This document shows positions 1-13,200 of a stretch of 64,000 nt of DNA, one piece after another. This stretch comes from Psococerastis gibbosa (lineage: Eukaryota; Arthropoda; Insecta; Psocodea; Psocidae). The stretch is taken from the NCBI GenBank assembly GCA_963971405.1, contig OZ020484.1, positions 15,252,001 through 15,316,000 on the forward strand, in the 5' to 3' direction. The notes under the pieces are model-generated. The model did no database searches and had not been told where the DNA came from. It saw only the letters and a program-made list of their open reading frames with translations. Each line of letters begins with the position of its first letter. Positions within the stretch are counted from its first letter, which is position 1. Position numbers and translations under genes: made by a program.

Positions 1-908
1 ATTACTTCACACTATGGCTATTAGTAACACGAAAGATGGCTCTCGTGTTCCCGTTTCTTCAATGCGTAAATGGCTATAACTGCCGGACATTAAATTGTAA
101 AATAGGTAGTGATGAGTCTTAATAGTCTTCATTAATTATTGCAGTTGCTTAAAAGCATTCCAATAGCATTTCTTGTCTTGACTAGGTTAACATAGGCTAT
201 ACTAGAAGTAGCGTCCTCTCATTTAGTTGTGAGCATCTGGGTATTCTAATTCAATAGTGCTGTTTAAATTGTCAGAACATTCAGAATAGTGGTACAGACT
301 CCTATTTTCACACGAAAGGTTGTCGGTTCGAGTCCCACACTTGCTACATTTTCTGGTTATGCTAAAGCAGGCGGCCCCGGGCTCTCCTAGTTGAGTGTAA
401 GAGAGGGCTTTAAAGCCCTAACTCCGTAACTAGGTTGGCTTAGTAATAGAACAAAGGGTCAATATGTATTTATTATATTTATTATTATTTATTTAAATTC
501 GTATATTATGCATAATATTATATAATTATTTTTAGCCCACTTTATGACCAGCACAGACTATTCGAAGAAAGGACGGCCCCCTGGCCCTAGCCTTTCCGGA
601 GCAGCGTGTTAGACTTTCACCCAAGCTCACCCTTGTAAACCAAGAGTGAGACTTATTTCCCGAATAGGTTTATACCTTTTAGTAAGCTAATAGTATTGTA
701 ATGAATCCAACTCTTCAAACGCCCTAAATTTTATTTGTGCCCTCTGTTAATTTCCGCTAATAATTTAGCCCATTTTCACCCATATTAAAAAAAATATATA
801 TATAACAGGCCTACCTTTATGAAATCAACTTTAGCTTAATTGAGAACATCTAACATTGTCATGTGAGCAACATTCTTCTGAAGTAAACAAGTATACAAAT
901 TGTTTCAG
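1..908. other. Upstream slit intron sequence, no exon recognised
   Basis: The first visible slit exon begins at 909 after a TTTCAG acceptor and starts inside a leucine-rich repeat, so this stretch must be intron (or intron plus unseen exons further left). I found no additional LRR exon here. It holds a tRNA-derived SINE at about 271-456 and AT-rich sequence around 470-540 and 790-810. The segment 540-660 is less AT-rich but has no convincing reading frame. Confidence 0.6.
271..456 (+). repeat. tRNA-derived SINE (family 1), copy 1
   Basis: A Pol III B-box-like GGTTCGAGTCC lies near 331-341, followed by a shared body containing TAGTTGAGTGTAAGAGAGGGC and ending in TTAGTAATAGAACAAA. The same arrangement recurs at 48032-48230 and 62110-62272, with a body-only fragment at 7105-7155, all on the + strand. 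The promoter-like head and A-rich tail indicate a SINE rather than a functional tRNA; no cloverleaf could be closed. Confidence 0.7.
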
Positions 909-1283
909 CTCTTTGAACAACAACAATCTAACCACACTACCCAAAGGCATCTTCGAGGACCTTGGTCGACTGCGCAGTCTCAGGCTTTCAGACAACAGCC
1001 TCGTCTGCGACTGTCACTTGGCATGGCTGGCCAGGTGGCTGCGGCGGCACTCCAAGCTAGCTGTGTACACTCGGTGCACCTCCCCGGGACACCTCGCTGG
1101 ACAGCCCGTTGCAGACCAGCACGAGCAGGAATTCCGCTGCACGGGGGTGACGAGGCCGGTGGCGACGTGTGCAGGAGAGATGGAGTGCCCTCCCCCGTGC
1201 AGATGCACGGACGGCATTGTTGACTGTGTGGACAGAGGTCTGAAGAAGATACCTGAATTCCTTCCTGAAGGCGCTACTGAATT
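909..1283 (+). CDS. slit: slit exon: end of LRR1, LRRCT1, LRRNT2
   Basis: The exon starts after TTGTTTCAG in phase 2 and encodes one LRR ([17 protein letters not shown]), the C-terminal cap with the [14 protein letters not shown] core, a linker, and the next N-terminal cap ([14 protein letters not shown]). It ends at a GTAAGT donor with the two bases TT, so the following exon supplies the third base of a leucine codon. This phase-2 junction is repeated at nearly all later LRR exons. Confidence 0.93.
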
Positions 1284-4200
1284 GTAAGTGTCACAATAGG
1301 GGGATTCACCATCCGGCATTTAGCATGCTAAACCGTATTAAATAATGAAACAATCCCATTCTCGATCGCAAATGAAAACAATGGAAAATCATTAATTCGG
1401 CACGAACCCTGGGGATCGCTATATCCACCGTAAAAGTCGAGAAATCTTAAATTTGTTTAAACACGACATTTTTCAGTTTATTATATAGTTTTATGCCTTG
1501 GGGCCATGGCCCTCCTGGACCCATAGCCAAAGCACTGGAAAAGTGCACTGAGGGGAGGCCCCTTGACTTGATTATAGGAAGGGCGGCCAAAAAGGATCGA
1601 AAGGTGCTCGTGTAGTGCTGACACGGCCGATCATGAGCGGGACGGACAGGACAAAGGCTTAAGGACTCTCGCCACGAGAGCTTCTTGTGTTTATTACGCA
1701 ACAATAGCCCAATGAGTCCCCTTCTCACGAGGCTAGTGAGCAAGACATAGCCTGCTTATCTACTATGGGGTACAGATATGAAATTGTTTGGGGTTTTGAT
1801 TTATTGCTGAGTAATTAAGGTTGATATTGCATGGGGTTATTACTTTTTGGAATTTCCCTATAATATGGGATGGAATTTTTGTTTCCATGGTTATTTATGA
1901 AGTATTTGGGGGAAACTGGATTTAATAAATTTTACTTGACTGCATTTACTACAAATAACCTGATTTCTTGTATCTGGATTCTGGTCTATGTTCCGTTGGG
2001 CAATGGAGATCTTGCGTAGTGACTTTACATTCGAACAAACAATGTTGTTTGTCCGAAAGTTACATAAGCAAAACATAAGCAGCACACAATGGTTGTCCGA
2101 ACGACATCTCCATTGACTCCATGTATAGCATCCCTGTTGGATGTATCTGAGCACGAACTCCATTTCCAGGAAGCTAATTTCTGTCTTATTATACAATACT
2201 ATAAAACCATTGTGATAGGATGGGGAACGAAATGTATCACATTCTGCTTGTAATAATCTAAGGGAAGATGGAAGGATGGCGGCTCCCGGTAGAAGAAGAA
2301 CATCTTGGCTGAAAAACCCGAGGCAGTGGTTTCGCAACAGCACGACCACCCTTTCAGAGCAGCAGGTCCAAATCACTTGATGATCGCCAATTTTCGATAA
2401 AAGATGCCTTCCAAGTAGAAGAAGATTAAGCCATTTAATATTGACTCATTTTGCACTTTTCAGGCGACTGCAGCAAAATGCAATTACAGAGATTCCTGCC
2501 AAGGCATTTACAAATTACAAGAGGTTACGAAGAATGTAAGTCAATTTTTCATTAGGCTAATCATGTATTAGTATAATAGATCATGGGCTTGAATCCCGCC
2601 AAGTCCAGTTTTTTTCTTGTTTCTCTAATTTTGGTCATAGCGAGGAGGTTGCCTCTTCAACCTAAGTCAATTTAATAACATGTAATACTCCAAAATTGAT
2701 TGATAAATTGAAAATTGATAATAATATACAATGTATTTTCATGTTGGTAGTGTCAGTAGGGGTAGAAAAACAAACATTCTTCGTACAATACCTGTCTGCA
2801 CCTCTTTATACGCGTCGTTTGCTCTGTCCACAGAGCAATAAACTTTTTATCGGGGAGCACATTGTTATGGAGCCACAAATGTCAGGCATAAAACGTCGTA
2901 AGATTTCCAGTTTAGACGCACAATGGGAGTAAAAAGGGAGAGGTAGACAGTTGGCAATTAGGGAAGGCCCTCATAGCAGTCCTTCCGCCTTCGGGGATAC
3001 CACCCCGCCTCACTGCCCTCTGTAATTGGTTAACAAGGGGATCAATCCTTCATAAAGCTTGCACTGTCTGTTCTTCATTATTGCCGACAATTTGTTTGCA
3101 AATGAGTTGGTACTTGGGTCAAATTTGTTACGGGCTCTTGGAATTTTATTAGTAGCCATTGCAAAATTTTCTTATTATGCCTTCGTTATTGAGATGCTAC
3201 CTCTTATAAAAGGAATGGTCTATTCCATCAAATACTATTTCTAAATAATAATCGGGCCTCCATTGTCGGTCGGTTTGTCGCAGCCGCCCTTGGTGTATGT
3301 TTTCCTTCTCTGTAAATGCGTAACGGCAGTAACATATCTATAATATTGAATGTCAATTGCAGGTTATTAATAAAATTATTCATTGCTGTCTCCAGCAAAC
3401 CTTGAACATTGGTAAAAATGGGAAGCGCCTGAATTTTTATGATTATACAATCATGTACTCAGCTTTTTATATGATAGCAGCATTGCATTGTGTACACCAT
3501 ATAGTATATACATACAATAGGATCAGCATTTTAGTAAAAAATCCAACTAGGCTGTTAGAGAGTCTCATTGTCTGTCTTATAGCCTAAGTAGTTAATTAAA
3601 ATAGTTGTTTCCTCCAATGTACAATAAATAAATTTGAATTAAAAACAATAAGTAAGTAATTTATATGGGATGTTTTCAGGTGAACGGCGACAAATATCTA
3701 GGGCGTGTTATCCGTACTGTATATATTTTACACTGTACTGTGGTACAGTACTGAAAAACATAACTTCCTTGTGAAAAGTTTCGTTCCTTATTTCCGTACT
3801 AGATTGTTGATGTCGCTTTAAAAAAAGGTGCAATTACACATGATAGTGTAGACTGCAATACAAGGTATTCGTCACCCCTATGCAGTGTACAGTAACTTGA
3901 ATAATTAATTTCTAGTATCATTCATTGCCAACGAGAAACTGATGAGACAGGAGAATAAAAAGTTAAAACAAGAGGATATTAGAAGAGGGTCGTGATTTGT
4001 CTGTTGGTATTGCAATGTTCCCCCTTCCCAGTTCTCCCTTTTGGCCCTCTTTTCTCCCTCCCCTGGGACGGAAGTAGCCGTCGCGTCCGATTATAGCGAG
4101 TGATGGTTATTTCCCAGGGGTACCAACTTTAATCAAACTCATCCCCTCGTACCTGACGTTGTTTACATAACCGGATCTTTCTTTTTGCTGACAGTGACCT

Positions 4201-7200
4201 GAGCAACAACAAAATCAACAAAGTAGCTGGAGACGCCTTTGTTGGCTTGAAAAGCTTGACTTCTTTGTAAGTACTTACTTTACTTTGCTTTTTCTAACGC
4301 CCGTTCTAGGCTATTCAGCTATCCGACGCCGAGAATCCCAGTATCTGCCTGTAGTGGTGGTTTTCTGGAGCATTGTAAGTGAAAAACAATATTTTATAAA
4401 GCTTGAGGATAATTTTAGAAACCATTTCTTATTTACCCTTCGTTAATCTTGCATACTTAGCACGGAACAAAAAGAACAGGTCCGAGTTTACTCGAACATC
4501 CTTTCCTATCTTTTTGCGGTAGCCGGTGTCGAGGTTCTACCAAATGAGAAACACATTTTTTCATTTCTGACTTGTTTTAAGCTAACTTTTGACTTTGCTC
4601 GGTAATGAAACACTTTCAAAGCACTGCATTGATCGATGGGACGATTGTATTGTCAAATATATTACAATACCATACAGTTACACTTTAATTAATAATTAAT
4701 AAATAATGGCAGGATATCCAATGTACTGGGGCATGAAATATCCATAATTTCTTCAAAAAAATAACTTTTGGAGCAAAGCCAAATCTTTATTTGGGAAAGC
4801 AACCTGTTCGGTTTTGTTACTATATTTAACACCCAAAACATGCCAGAAAATAGAAAGGTTCCGCTAAAAAATTATTTTTGAGTAATTTTTTATTCTTTTG
4901 ATTCCGTGCTGCTATGCCTGATGTACCGGTACCTCATATTTTCCCATGTTTAGGGTTTCATTCAAAACTTAGTGAATTTCCGCTCCCATGTTGAAATAAA
5001 AGGGTTGAAGGATCCGAATTAACCTTTAAATTTTGCTTTTTTTCAATTAACTACATGTGAAATTTTCTCATTATATACTTTAAACTTAGTCTTAGTTTTA
5101 AGAGTGCCGAAATTTAATACTTTTTTTTAACTAAGCAAGTTATTAAAGATTTAGCTCATTTAAGTTGTAGAAGACTTTATTTTATGTAGCCTATTATATA
5201 ATAAGGTATTTTTAATGTTCGAAATTGTAGTTTTTTCATAAACATGATAATATTTTATAAACAATAACTTTTCACATATAGGCCTAATCGATTTTATAAA
5301 AAAAACTACAATTTCGAAAACTAAATACACCTTATTATATGATGCATAAAGTAGTCTTCTGCAACTTTAATGAGCCAAATCTGTAATTACATGCTTAGGT
5401 AATTAAATAAAATAAAAAATATTAAATTTCGGGCTGCCAATTTCCTACGGGAGGTACACTCTTAAATCATCGTTATATTAGATTTTTAATTGAACCCATG
5501 CAAATCCCTTATACTGTAACTTGTACTTGTGACCTATTTAACATACTATAAACTGACAATTAATTAACTCGTGTTCTGGATGTAATTGTCTCTGACATCT
5601 TTGACTCAAAGCTCAGTAGGAGTGTAACCTAAAGCAATCAACACCTGAGGCTGCGGGGAAGCATATCTTTACTTTACACAAACGATAATTAGCTGGTAGT
5701 AGTTGGCGACAGAGCTCTTTGTTGGTCTGGAAGATGTGGTTTCCTTCCTGAAGACGTCAGAGCGCCTTTCTTTACTGTCAACTCCACTCCCCCGCCGGAA
5801 GGTGTGGAAACTAAATGTGGAGGTGCGAGCTCTTGAGAATTTTCGCTCTGTTGCCCTTTTGTTACTTCGTTTCTTCCGATGCTTTAATGATCTACTGAGG
5901 GTAGTAAAATTATGTTTTCTGATTTTCCACACTAAATTTCTTTGGATCGAAATACTATAGATTTATTTTTATTTTTATAAAAAGGTTTAATCGCACGAGG
6001 ACAATTTAATAAGTGTAGGCAATTAATCTCTACCACTAAGCAACTTAATGTTTGTTGACTTGAATTACGACAAGTCTCCGATCATGTAGTGACTCGCACA
6101 AGTACAAGCACTCTACCGAAGCCACCGAAGCCCAGTATTAAATGGATATATAATATTAATATTGTAATAACCCACAGTATAAATATTTTTGTTAAAATCA
6201 AGTTCTTGTCCATGTTCTGGTATTTAGATATTATTTTAATAAACGACTAAGGCCCTGTCCCACCATCACTAAAATAATATCCGTATGGAATACTGGACGG
6301 CACCGCCATCTGCCAATGCATGACGATGCTGTACAGTATTCTTCACCGAGACTTTCAAACGATGATGGGAGCCACCCTAAATTAGTAGTTACTGTAAGTT
6401 CTGTCGAATATGGCAGATACGAATAATAGTCCTGTCCGGTAGTTTCCTAGTGTAAGCAGGTGGGTCCCGCCATAAGCTAGGCAAGGCTGATAGCGGTGAA
6501 ATATAAGGGGGAATGGCAAAAAAAGGTGACTGAATTTTTCGGTTTTGAATCGACGCAGTAAGTTTCTACGCACTTAATCTTGCCATATTAATAGCTTCAT
6601 TATGCCTGTATGCAACTTATGACGAAAACGTTCAAGCTAAATCTCAGTCACCACTTTTGGCCGCTTCATTGTTTACGCTGGGGACGCTCATCTTACCCGC
6701 CTGCTTTCTTTGCCATTTCTGTTGACGTTTCACCCGTATTGGCATTACTTAGCTTATGGTTAGGCGTCATCTATTATATTTTATATCTTTGGAATAGGCC
6801 CACGCAGCCTCGGTTTTGTCTGCAATTGCTAAATTGGCCGTTGGGTCTCCTTTTCAGAGTTATGTACAATAATAAAATAGCCGATTTGCCCCGAGGAGTT
6901 TTTCACGGTTTATCATCTCTGCAAATGCTTCTTCTCAACGCCAATGAAATCTCATGCATTCGGAAGGATACTTTTAAAGACTTATTTGGAATAAATCTCT
7001 TGTAAGTACCCTATTATTAATAGGTACTGTAGTAGAATACTGTACTGTATTTTATTTAGTTCTTTCTTAAGTTTCAAACTACTGTATATATCTTGTTTTG
7101 TTGTTGTAGTTGAGTGTAAGAGAGGGTCAGATGGCTCTAATTTCGCTAGGGTGGTTCAGTTGGAAATAAATGAATTTCTATTAGTTTCTAATGCCATTTC

Positions 7201-10200
7201 TAGTTGGCTTATCTAATGCGGCTTTTAATTGCAGGTCCTTGTATGACAATAACATACAATCTCTGGCAAATGGAACATTCGATGCTCTAAAGAAAATCCA
7301 AACTCTGTAAGTATCTTGCAATAATGGTGCAGCATGGATGAAAATGTGTCTCTCTCGAACAGTAAATGTGTTATGTGGTTTAAACTCGTATGCTTGTATT
7401 GTTACTGTTGCGAAACTTAGTTTCGACTCTTTCAAGCTACTCGTAGAGACTCAATTTGATGTAAGTTATAGAATGAACTATACAGCCATGCAGGACGAGT
7501 ATTTTATTATATTTTTTATTTTATTATAAAAGATTATTCGCATACAAACAATTCAATGAATGTATCTGAATAACCTCTTCGGTCGCCTCTGTAGGTAATA
7601 CCTGTGTTGAGTTACGACAGGTTACCGATCGCATGATGTGTAGAGACTCGCACAAGTACGAACAAGCTACCACTAAGTATGTCATCGAAGTCCTAAATAG
7701 CGTAGTCACTGCATATTAGGGGTACCTTACCCGTGCTGAAATGGTAAAAGTAACAGTAGAAAATAAAATAAACATAAAATATTGTACTATTTGTTGAAAT
7801 GTATTTATTTATTAACTTTTTATGTCTAATGCCTATTTTATCTGATTCTTCCCATTTCACCCTTGAAATGATGCCGTAGAATACAATAGATGTTTTCAAG
7901 ATTATAATCTTATATATATGATACCGTAATTTAATAAAAAATAATCGAAATAAATGGAAATAACTTACAAAATATTGGGAAGGCAGCATGGCATACAGGA
8001 TATGAAATATTACTGGATGGTAGAGGAGGGTAGCATCACCCGCTGTACATCGCCTCCCCTCTCCGCCCGCGCCACAGCAATTTCTTCCCGTCCTTTTGTG
8101 TTTGTATAGTCTGCCAGTGCAATAAAATTATTCCCTCTATAAATTATATTTTCAGGCAACCTGCACGTAACAATGTAATACAATCCATGTCATATACCCG
8201 ATTCGTGTTTTATTTTATTGTGATTGTTACACAAATATTCGATATCAAATAAGTGCTGCAGGCTTGTGGCCTGTTTATTAACATCTCTATTTACTTATGT
8301 TATTTTATATTTTGTTATAATATTATGTTTATTTTTATTGTTAATATCGTGATATGAATTAATATATATTTAATGTGTCATCATAATATGCAAGAAAAAT
8401 CCAGCATTAAGTATGGGAATGGTATCGCTGAATGGCATATTACCAAATTTTTCATTTTCCATGGAAAAACACAATCCATAAAGCAGATACATATACATAA
8501 TCACAGAATAGGAAAATTAAAAAGGACATAGGCTATAAATTGAAATATAAGGTTAATTACGAAGCTGCATATAATAATTTAATTTATCATCTTTAACAGC
8601 ATTTTGAACATTATTTTTTATTTTTAGCCTATTTTATTATTATTATTATTTATTGGCAAATAATTGAAGATACACAGCGGCATGGCTTAATTTAAAATTT
8701 ATTTCCAAAGTACTGTACATACAGTAAGCTGAAGAGATAAACTATTATAATCCGGAGTGTTACTTCAATATGTGATAACATCATTCAAAGCTATTGAATA
8801 GTATAAGATTCCATTCTACATTCGGCCGTTAATTAATTATCATAAATATTGTGTTTTTTTTTGCTGACTCACAGCCATTTAGGAGAGAATCCTTTCATTT
8901 GTGACTGCAATTTACGGTGGCTAAGTGAATATCTGAGAAAAAATCCGATTGAGGCATCGGGTGTTCGATGCGAGACTCCAAAGAGGATGGGGCGCCGGAA
9001 ATTCGATCTGACCAAGGAGGAGAAATTCAAATGTAAGGGTAAGCGACACCTTCCTCTCCTAACATTCATACCCCTCCATCACATCCGTCTCCCTGACCCA
9101 TAACCCCTCTACTTCGTGCACATTCATTGTTACCTCATCATCCTTACCCCGCTGTCTATCCACCCGAACCTCTCATTTTCTTCATTAGAAGTTTCAGGGC
9201 TAGTTACTGCACAGACTGTGTTAGCATGACTACATGGCCGACTAGCCATCAGCTGGCGTTGGATAGAGTGCAAGGTAAGTTGACAAATGTACCAGAACTA
9301 GTATTAGATGTCTACGACTATGCGTGATAAATTGATTGATTGTCCTGGAGAGAATAACGCATGAATACAGCTTTGGGACAGGGGGGGGGGGGGTGTTAGT
9401 TGTGGCTCAAAATAGAACAAACTGAAGTATATTAAATTGGAGTGTAATAAATAAACTTACAACAGATTTACTAGATTTTTTTTGGGGGGGGGGGCAGCTA
9501 CCCCCTGTATCCGTGCATGCTTTGGGATAGGGTAAATTGGGACAAGTGACTAACCAAAGTAATAGAACTCTCAAGTTCTGTTTATGTTTACTGCACCTAC
9601 CAATACGAAGAAGCACGCTAGGGTAAAGTTATTATCATTAAAAAACAAAAAAATTGTTCTATGCAATTAAAATAATTGTCGATTTTGGGCAAAAATAAAT
9701 AATAATAAAAAAAATATTATGCTGTCTGTCATTCTAAATATGTCTAGGTAATGCTGAAAGCTCAAAGGATTTTTCAGTTAAAGACAATCTTTTTGCTGTG
9801 TGAAGGTGCCCGTGTCAAAAGATGGCTGCAACCTTTCATCTTGGTTCCCATACAACAAGGGCGGTGCTCTGTAAATAAATAATGAGACGTGACTTGGAGA
9901 AAGACCTCGTAATTGGAAACTTCTCTCTTCCTTTGTACTCTGTAACGTATAATTTTTCTCATTCCCAAAGAAATAAGTGTTTTAAAGCCAGCTCATTATT
10001 CTTGCCTTTTATTCTAATAATTTAATATATTTCGCATCTTATCGCGTTTTGTAAACTTCTCTATTATAAGTACGATAGAGTTCTGTAAAGTGGCGAGATC
10101 AATCATTACTACGCGCTACTGAAAGGTTCCATTTAGTTAATGATCTGTTGTTGTCGTCCGATTTACCTAATGACTCAGTGGAGAAGTCATTACCAACTGG

Positions 10201-13200
10201 CACATTAGGCCCACCTAGCGCATTTGACCTTTCCACTTAGTTACCTTAAGGGTGGTTCGACAATCCTTGCATGGTAAATGCGCAGGACAATGTTTCTGGA
10301 AAGAAAAACCTGCCGTAGCAAATAAAAATCCTTTGGATAATGGCTTATATCAAGAACCACCCGTTTACGCTGGGTCACAACTGCTGCGGAATCTGAGCTG
10401 TGGACAGTGCCAGTTTTACCAGGCGCGGGGCCTTTGGTGGTTCCATGGCGCGGTTAGTCCTTATTTTAAGTCATTTAAAAATAAAAAAAATTAATTTGGG
10501 CGTCATATGTAGGCTACGTACAGGCACAAATTCCCGCTTAAATTTAAAACTTTATATTTTTACATTTTGTTTTTTTACAAATTATTTAAATTATTATTAT
10601 TTCTTTATTATTTTTTCAAAATTGTGCCAAGGGCGGGGCTCCCTGAAAGCGGGGGGCCTGTGTTTTTTGTCACACTCGCCACTTGGTAAAACCGGTTATG
10701 GCTGTGGATGGCAATTTTGATTAATTAGGCGATGGTATTGACTTGCATTCAGTATTTCCTATATGATATATTATGATTTTAGGCACGGAGGAACTGCGTA
10801 CAAGACTGGCTGGTGACTGTGTGATTGACTCTGAATGTCCTGCCGGGTGCAGCTGCGACGGTACAGTCGTGGACTGCTCGGGGAGAAGTTTGGTGGAGGT
10901 GCCGCGTGATATTCCCAGATTCACCACTGATCTCCTCCTGCAAGACAATGAGTTGACTAAAGTGCGCTCAGACGGGCTCTTCGGCCGTCTGCCCAACCTC
11001 GTCAAATTGGATCTGCGGCGGAACAAAATTACTGGCATCGAGCAAAACGCTTTTGAAGGGGCTGAAAAATTGTCTGAACTGTAAGTACTAGAACCACCCG
11101 CCTCGCAATCAAATCTGGCAGACAGTTTGTCATATTTTGAGCCCATCTCAAAGTATCCGACGATTCAATACTCCTTCGGATTTCGATTGTCATGGTCACC
11201 TTAAGTAGCTAATAGCTTGTGTTACTAATTGGTTTGGCACCTCAGCCCTGTCTAAGTAAATGCACAGCCTGATGTTTAATACTTAATAAGGCTAAGAAAT
11301 TGTATTCGTTGAATCGTTGATATCAACCTAATTAATGATTTCATATTTAGCATGATAGCCTATAGAATAGAAGGTAGTGAGAAAATTATTAAAAATCAAC
11401 TCTATGCTGAACTATAGTCCCCTTAGTCGAACTGTGTTTTTTTCATGTTCCCTTCTAGGGCGCGGTTTCCACCGACCTACTAGTGCTAAATACAAATACG
11501 GTGACGTGGTAACAGACATTCAAGACTTAGGCGGGGTTTCCACCGACCTTGCATTGCAGAATGCAAATGACATTGACGGAAATTTGAATTTTTCTTTTTA
11601 TAGAAATCTATTAAAATGTTTCTACTTAACATATATCCCATGAAGCCATTTTTTAATTTTAGTTTGTTTGTTTGTGATTTTACTGTATGATCATTGATCA
11701 ATTTTAACTATGGCATAGAGTAAAACAAACATTTCCGTCAATGTCATTTGCATTCTGCAATGTGAGGTCGGTGGAAACCCCGCCTAAGTCTTGAATGTCT
11801 GCTACTACGTCACCGTATTTGTATTTAGCACTAACAGGTCGGTGGAAACCGCGCCTTAACGTTAACTTGCTGGATGCTAAGCAAGGCGGTCGCCAGAAAC
11901 TTATAGGTCAACAGTAAGATCATACAGGCTGGTAATTTCGTCCTGTGTTTATATACGGATAGGTGTTCTATTTTAGTAAAGTCTGAATTTTACAGTATTA
12001 ATTTTCTTTTTGCAGTCTTCTTTCAGAGAATAGTTTGCCAGAAATTCATAACAAGATGTTTGTTGGCCTCCATAATTTGAAGTCTCTTTCTCTGTACGAT
12101 AATGACATTACCTGTATCATGCCTGGGTCATTCGAGCCTCTGCGAAATCTTAAGTCACTGTGAGTAAATTGTATTGTCCTCAGCATCACTGATAGAAACA
12201 GTTTGTACTGACGTTAATAGGATAATGTGCATCTGGCGCTTAGATAATTTATTAAGAGCGGTTCTAATCAGCCTTTTGGCTTGGAAAATTTAAATTTGGA
12301 GGGTGGCTTGTCCAGTTGAGTAGTAAATCACACCAGCCTACAATTATCCTAGTCAACAACTTGATGGTTAAAACAAATGTTACGTTACTCTTTCTCTCAT
12401 ACAATTAAGCTACTATATTTCGGTTTATAATGTAATTTTGTCACCAGCTTATCATATTTTGACCCTTTCAGAAACCTTGTCTCAAATCCATTTAACTGCA
12501 ACTGTCATCTTGCCTGGTTTGCGGAATGGCTCCGTGTGCGGCAGCTAAGCAGTGGTTCTCCGAGGTGCGGCGCTCCGATCCGCTTAAAGGACGCCAGTCT
12601 CACGGAATTGCCAGCCCTGGAGTTCCGGTGTACAGAGGGGGATCAAGGCTGTCTGGGCGCTGATTACTGTCCCCCACGGTGCACCTGCACTGGCACCGTC
12701 GTCAGATGTTCACGCGCCAAGCTGACTGACATCCCGAGGGGCATTCCTCCCGAAACGTCAGAATTGTACTTGGATGTAAACGAGATAACTAGCGTTTCTG
12801 CTTCACGGCTTAGTCATTTAAAGAGCCTAACTCGTCTGTATGTTATTTATTCATTCATTCCATGACTCGTATTCGTAGTTAATGTAGTAAACTCTGCCGA
12901 TTCATGTTGAGAATGCGTTGCCCCTGATGGACGGACGCCGGGGACGGTAGTCTATTCTCCAGACCCCAACACATCGGAGCTGATGAGTAGTGGGCAGGTT
13001 ACTTGAGTCGCGGCTGCGAGTGGAGTTATTCTTTCTAAATTAGCCCATATGACGTGTTGTTTGATTGAGAATCAACAGTCTAATAGGCTGCTAATAAAAG
13101 CAATATCATTTCTTAATAAACTATACGTGTACATTGCAGTATTATATGGTATATATAACACTGAAATTAATTTAACTTTGGTTGAAGTGGTAACCTCCTC

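Noticed and set aside
11377..11643. Open frames inside the 11.4-11.9 kb region
   Set aside because: They run through both arms of the nested palindromic MITE and have no protein resemblance.
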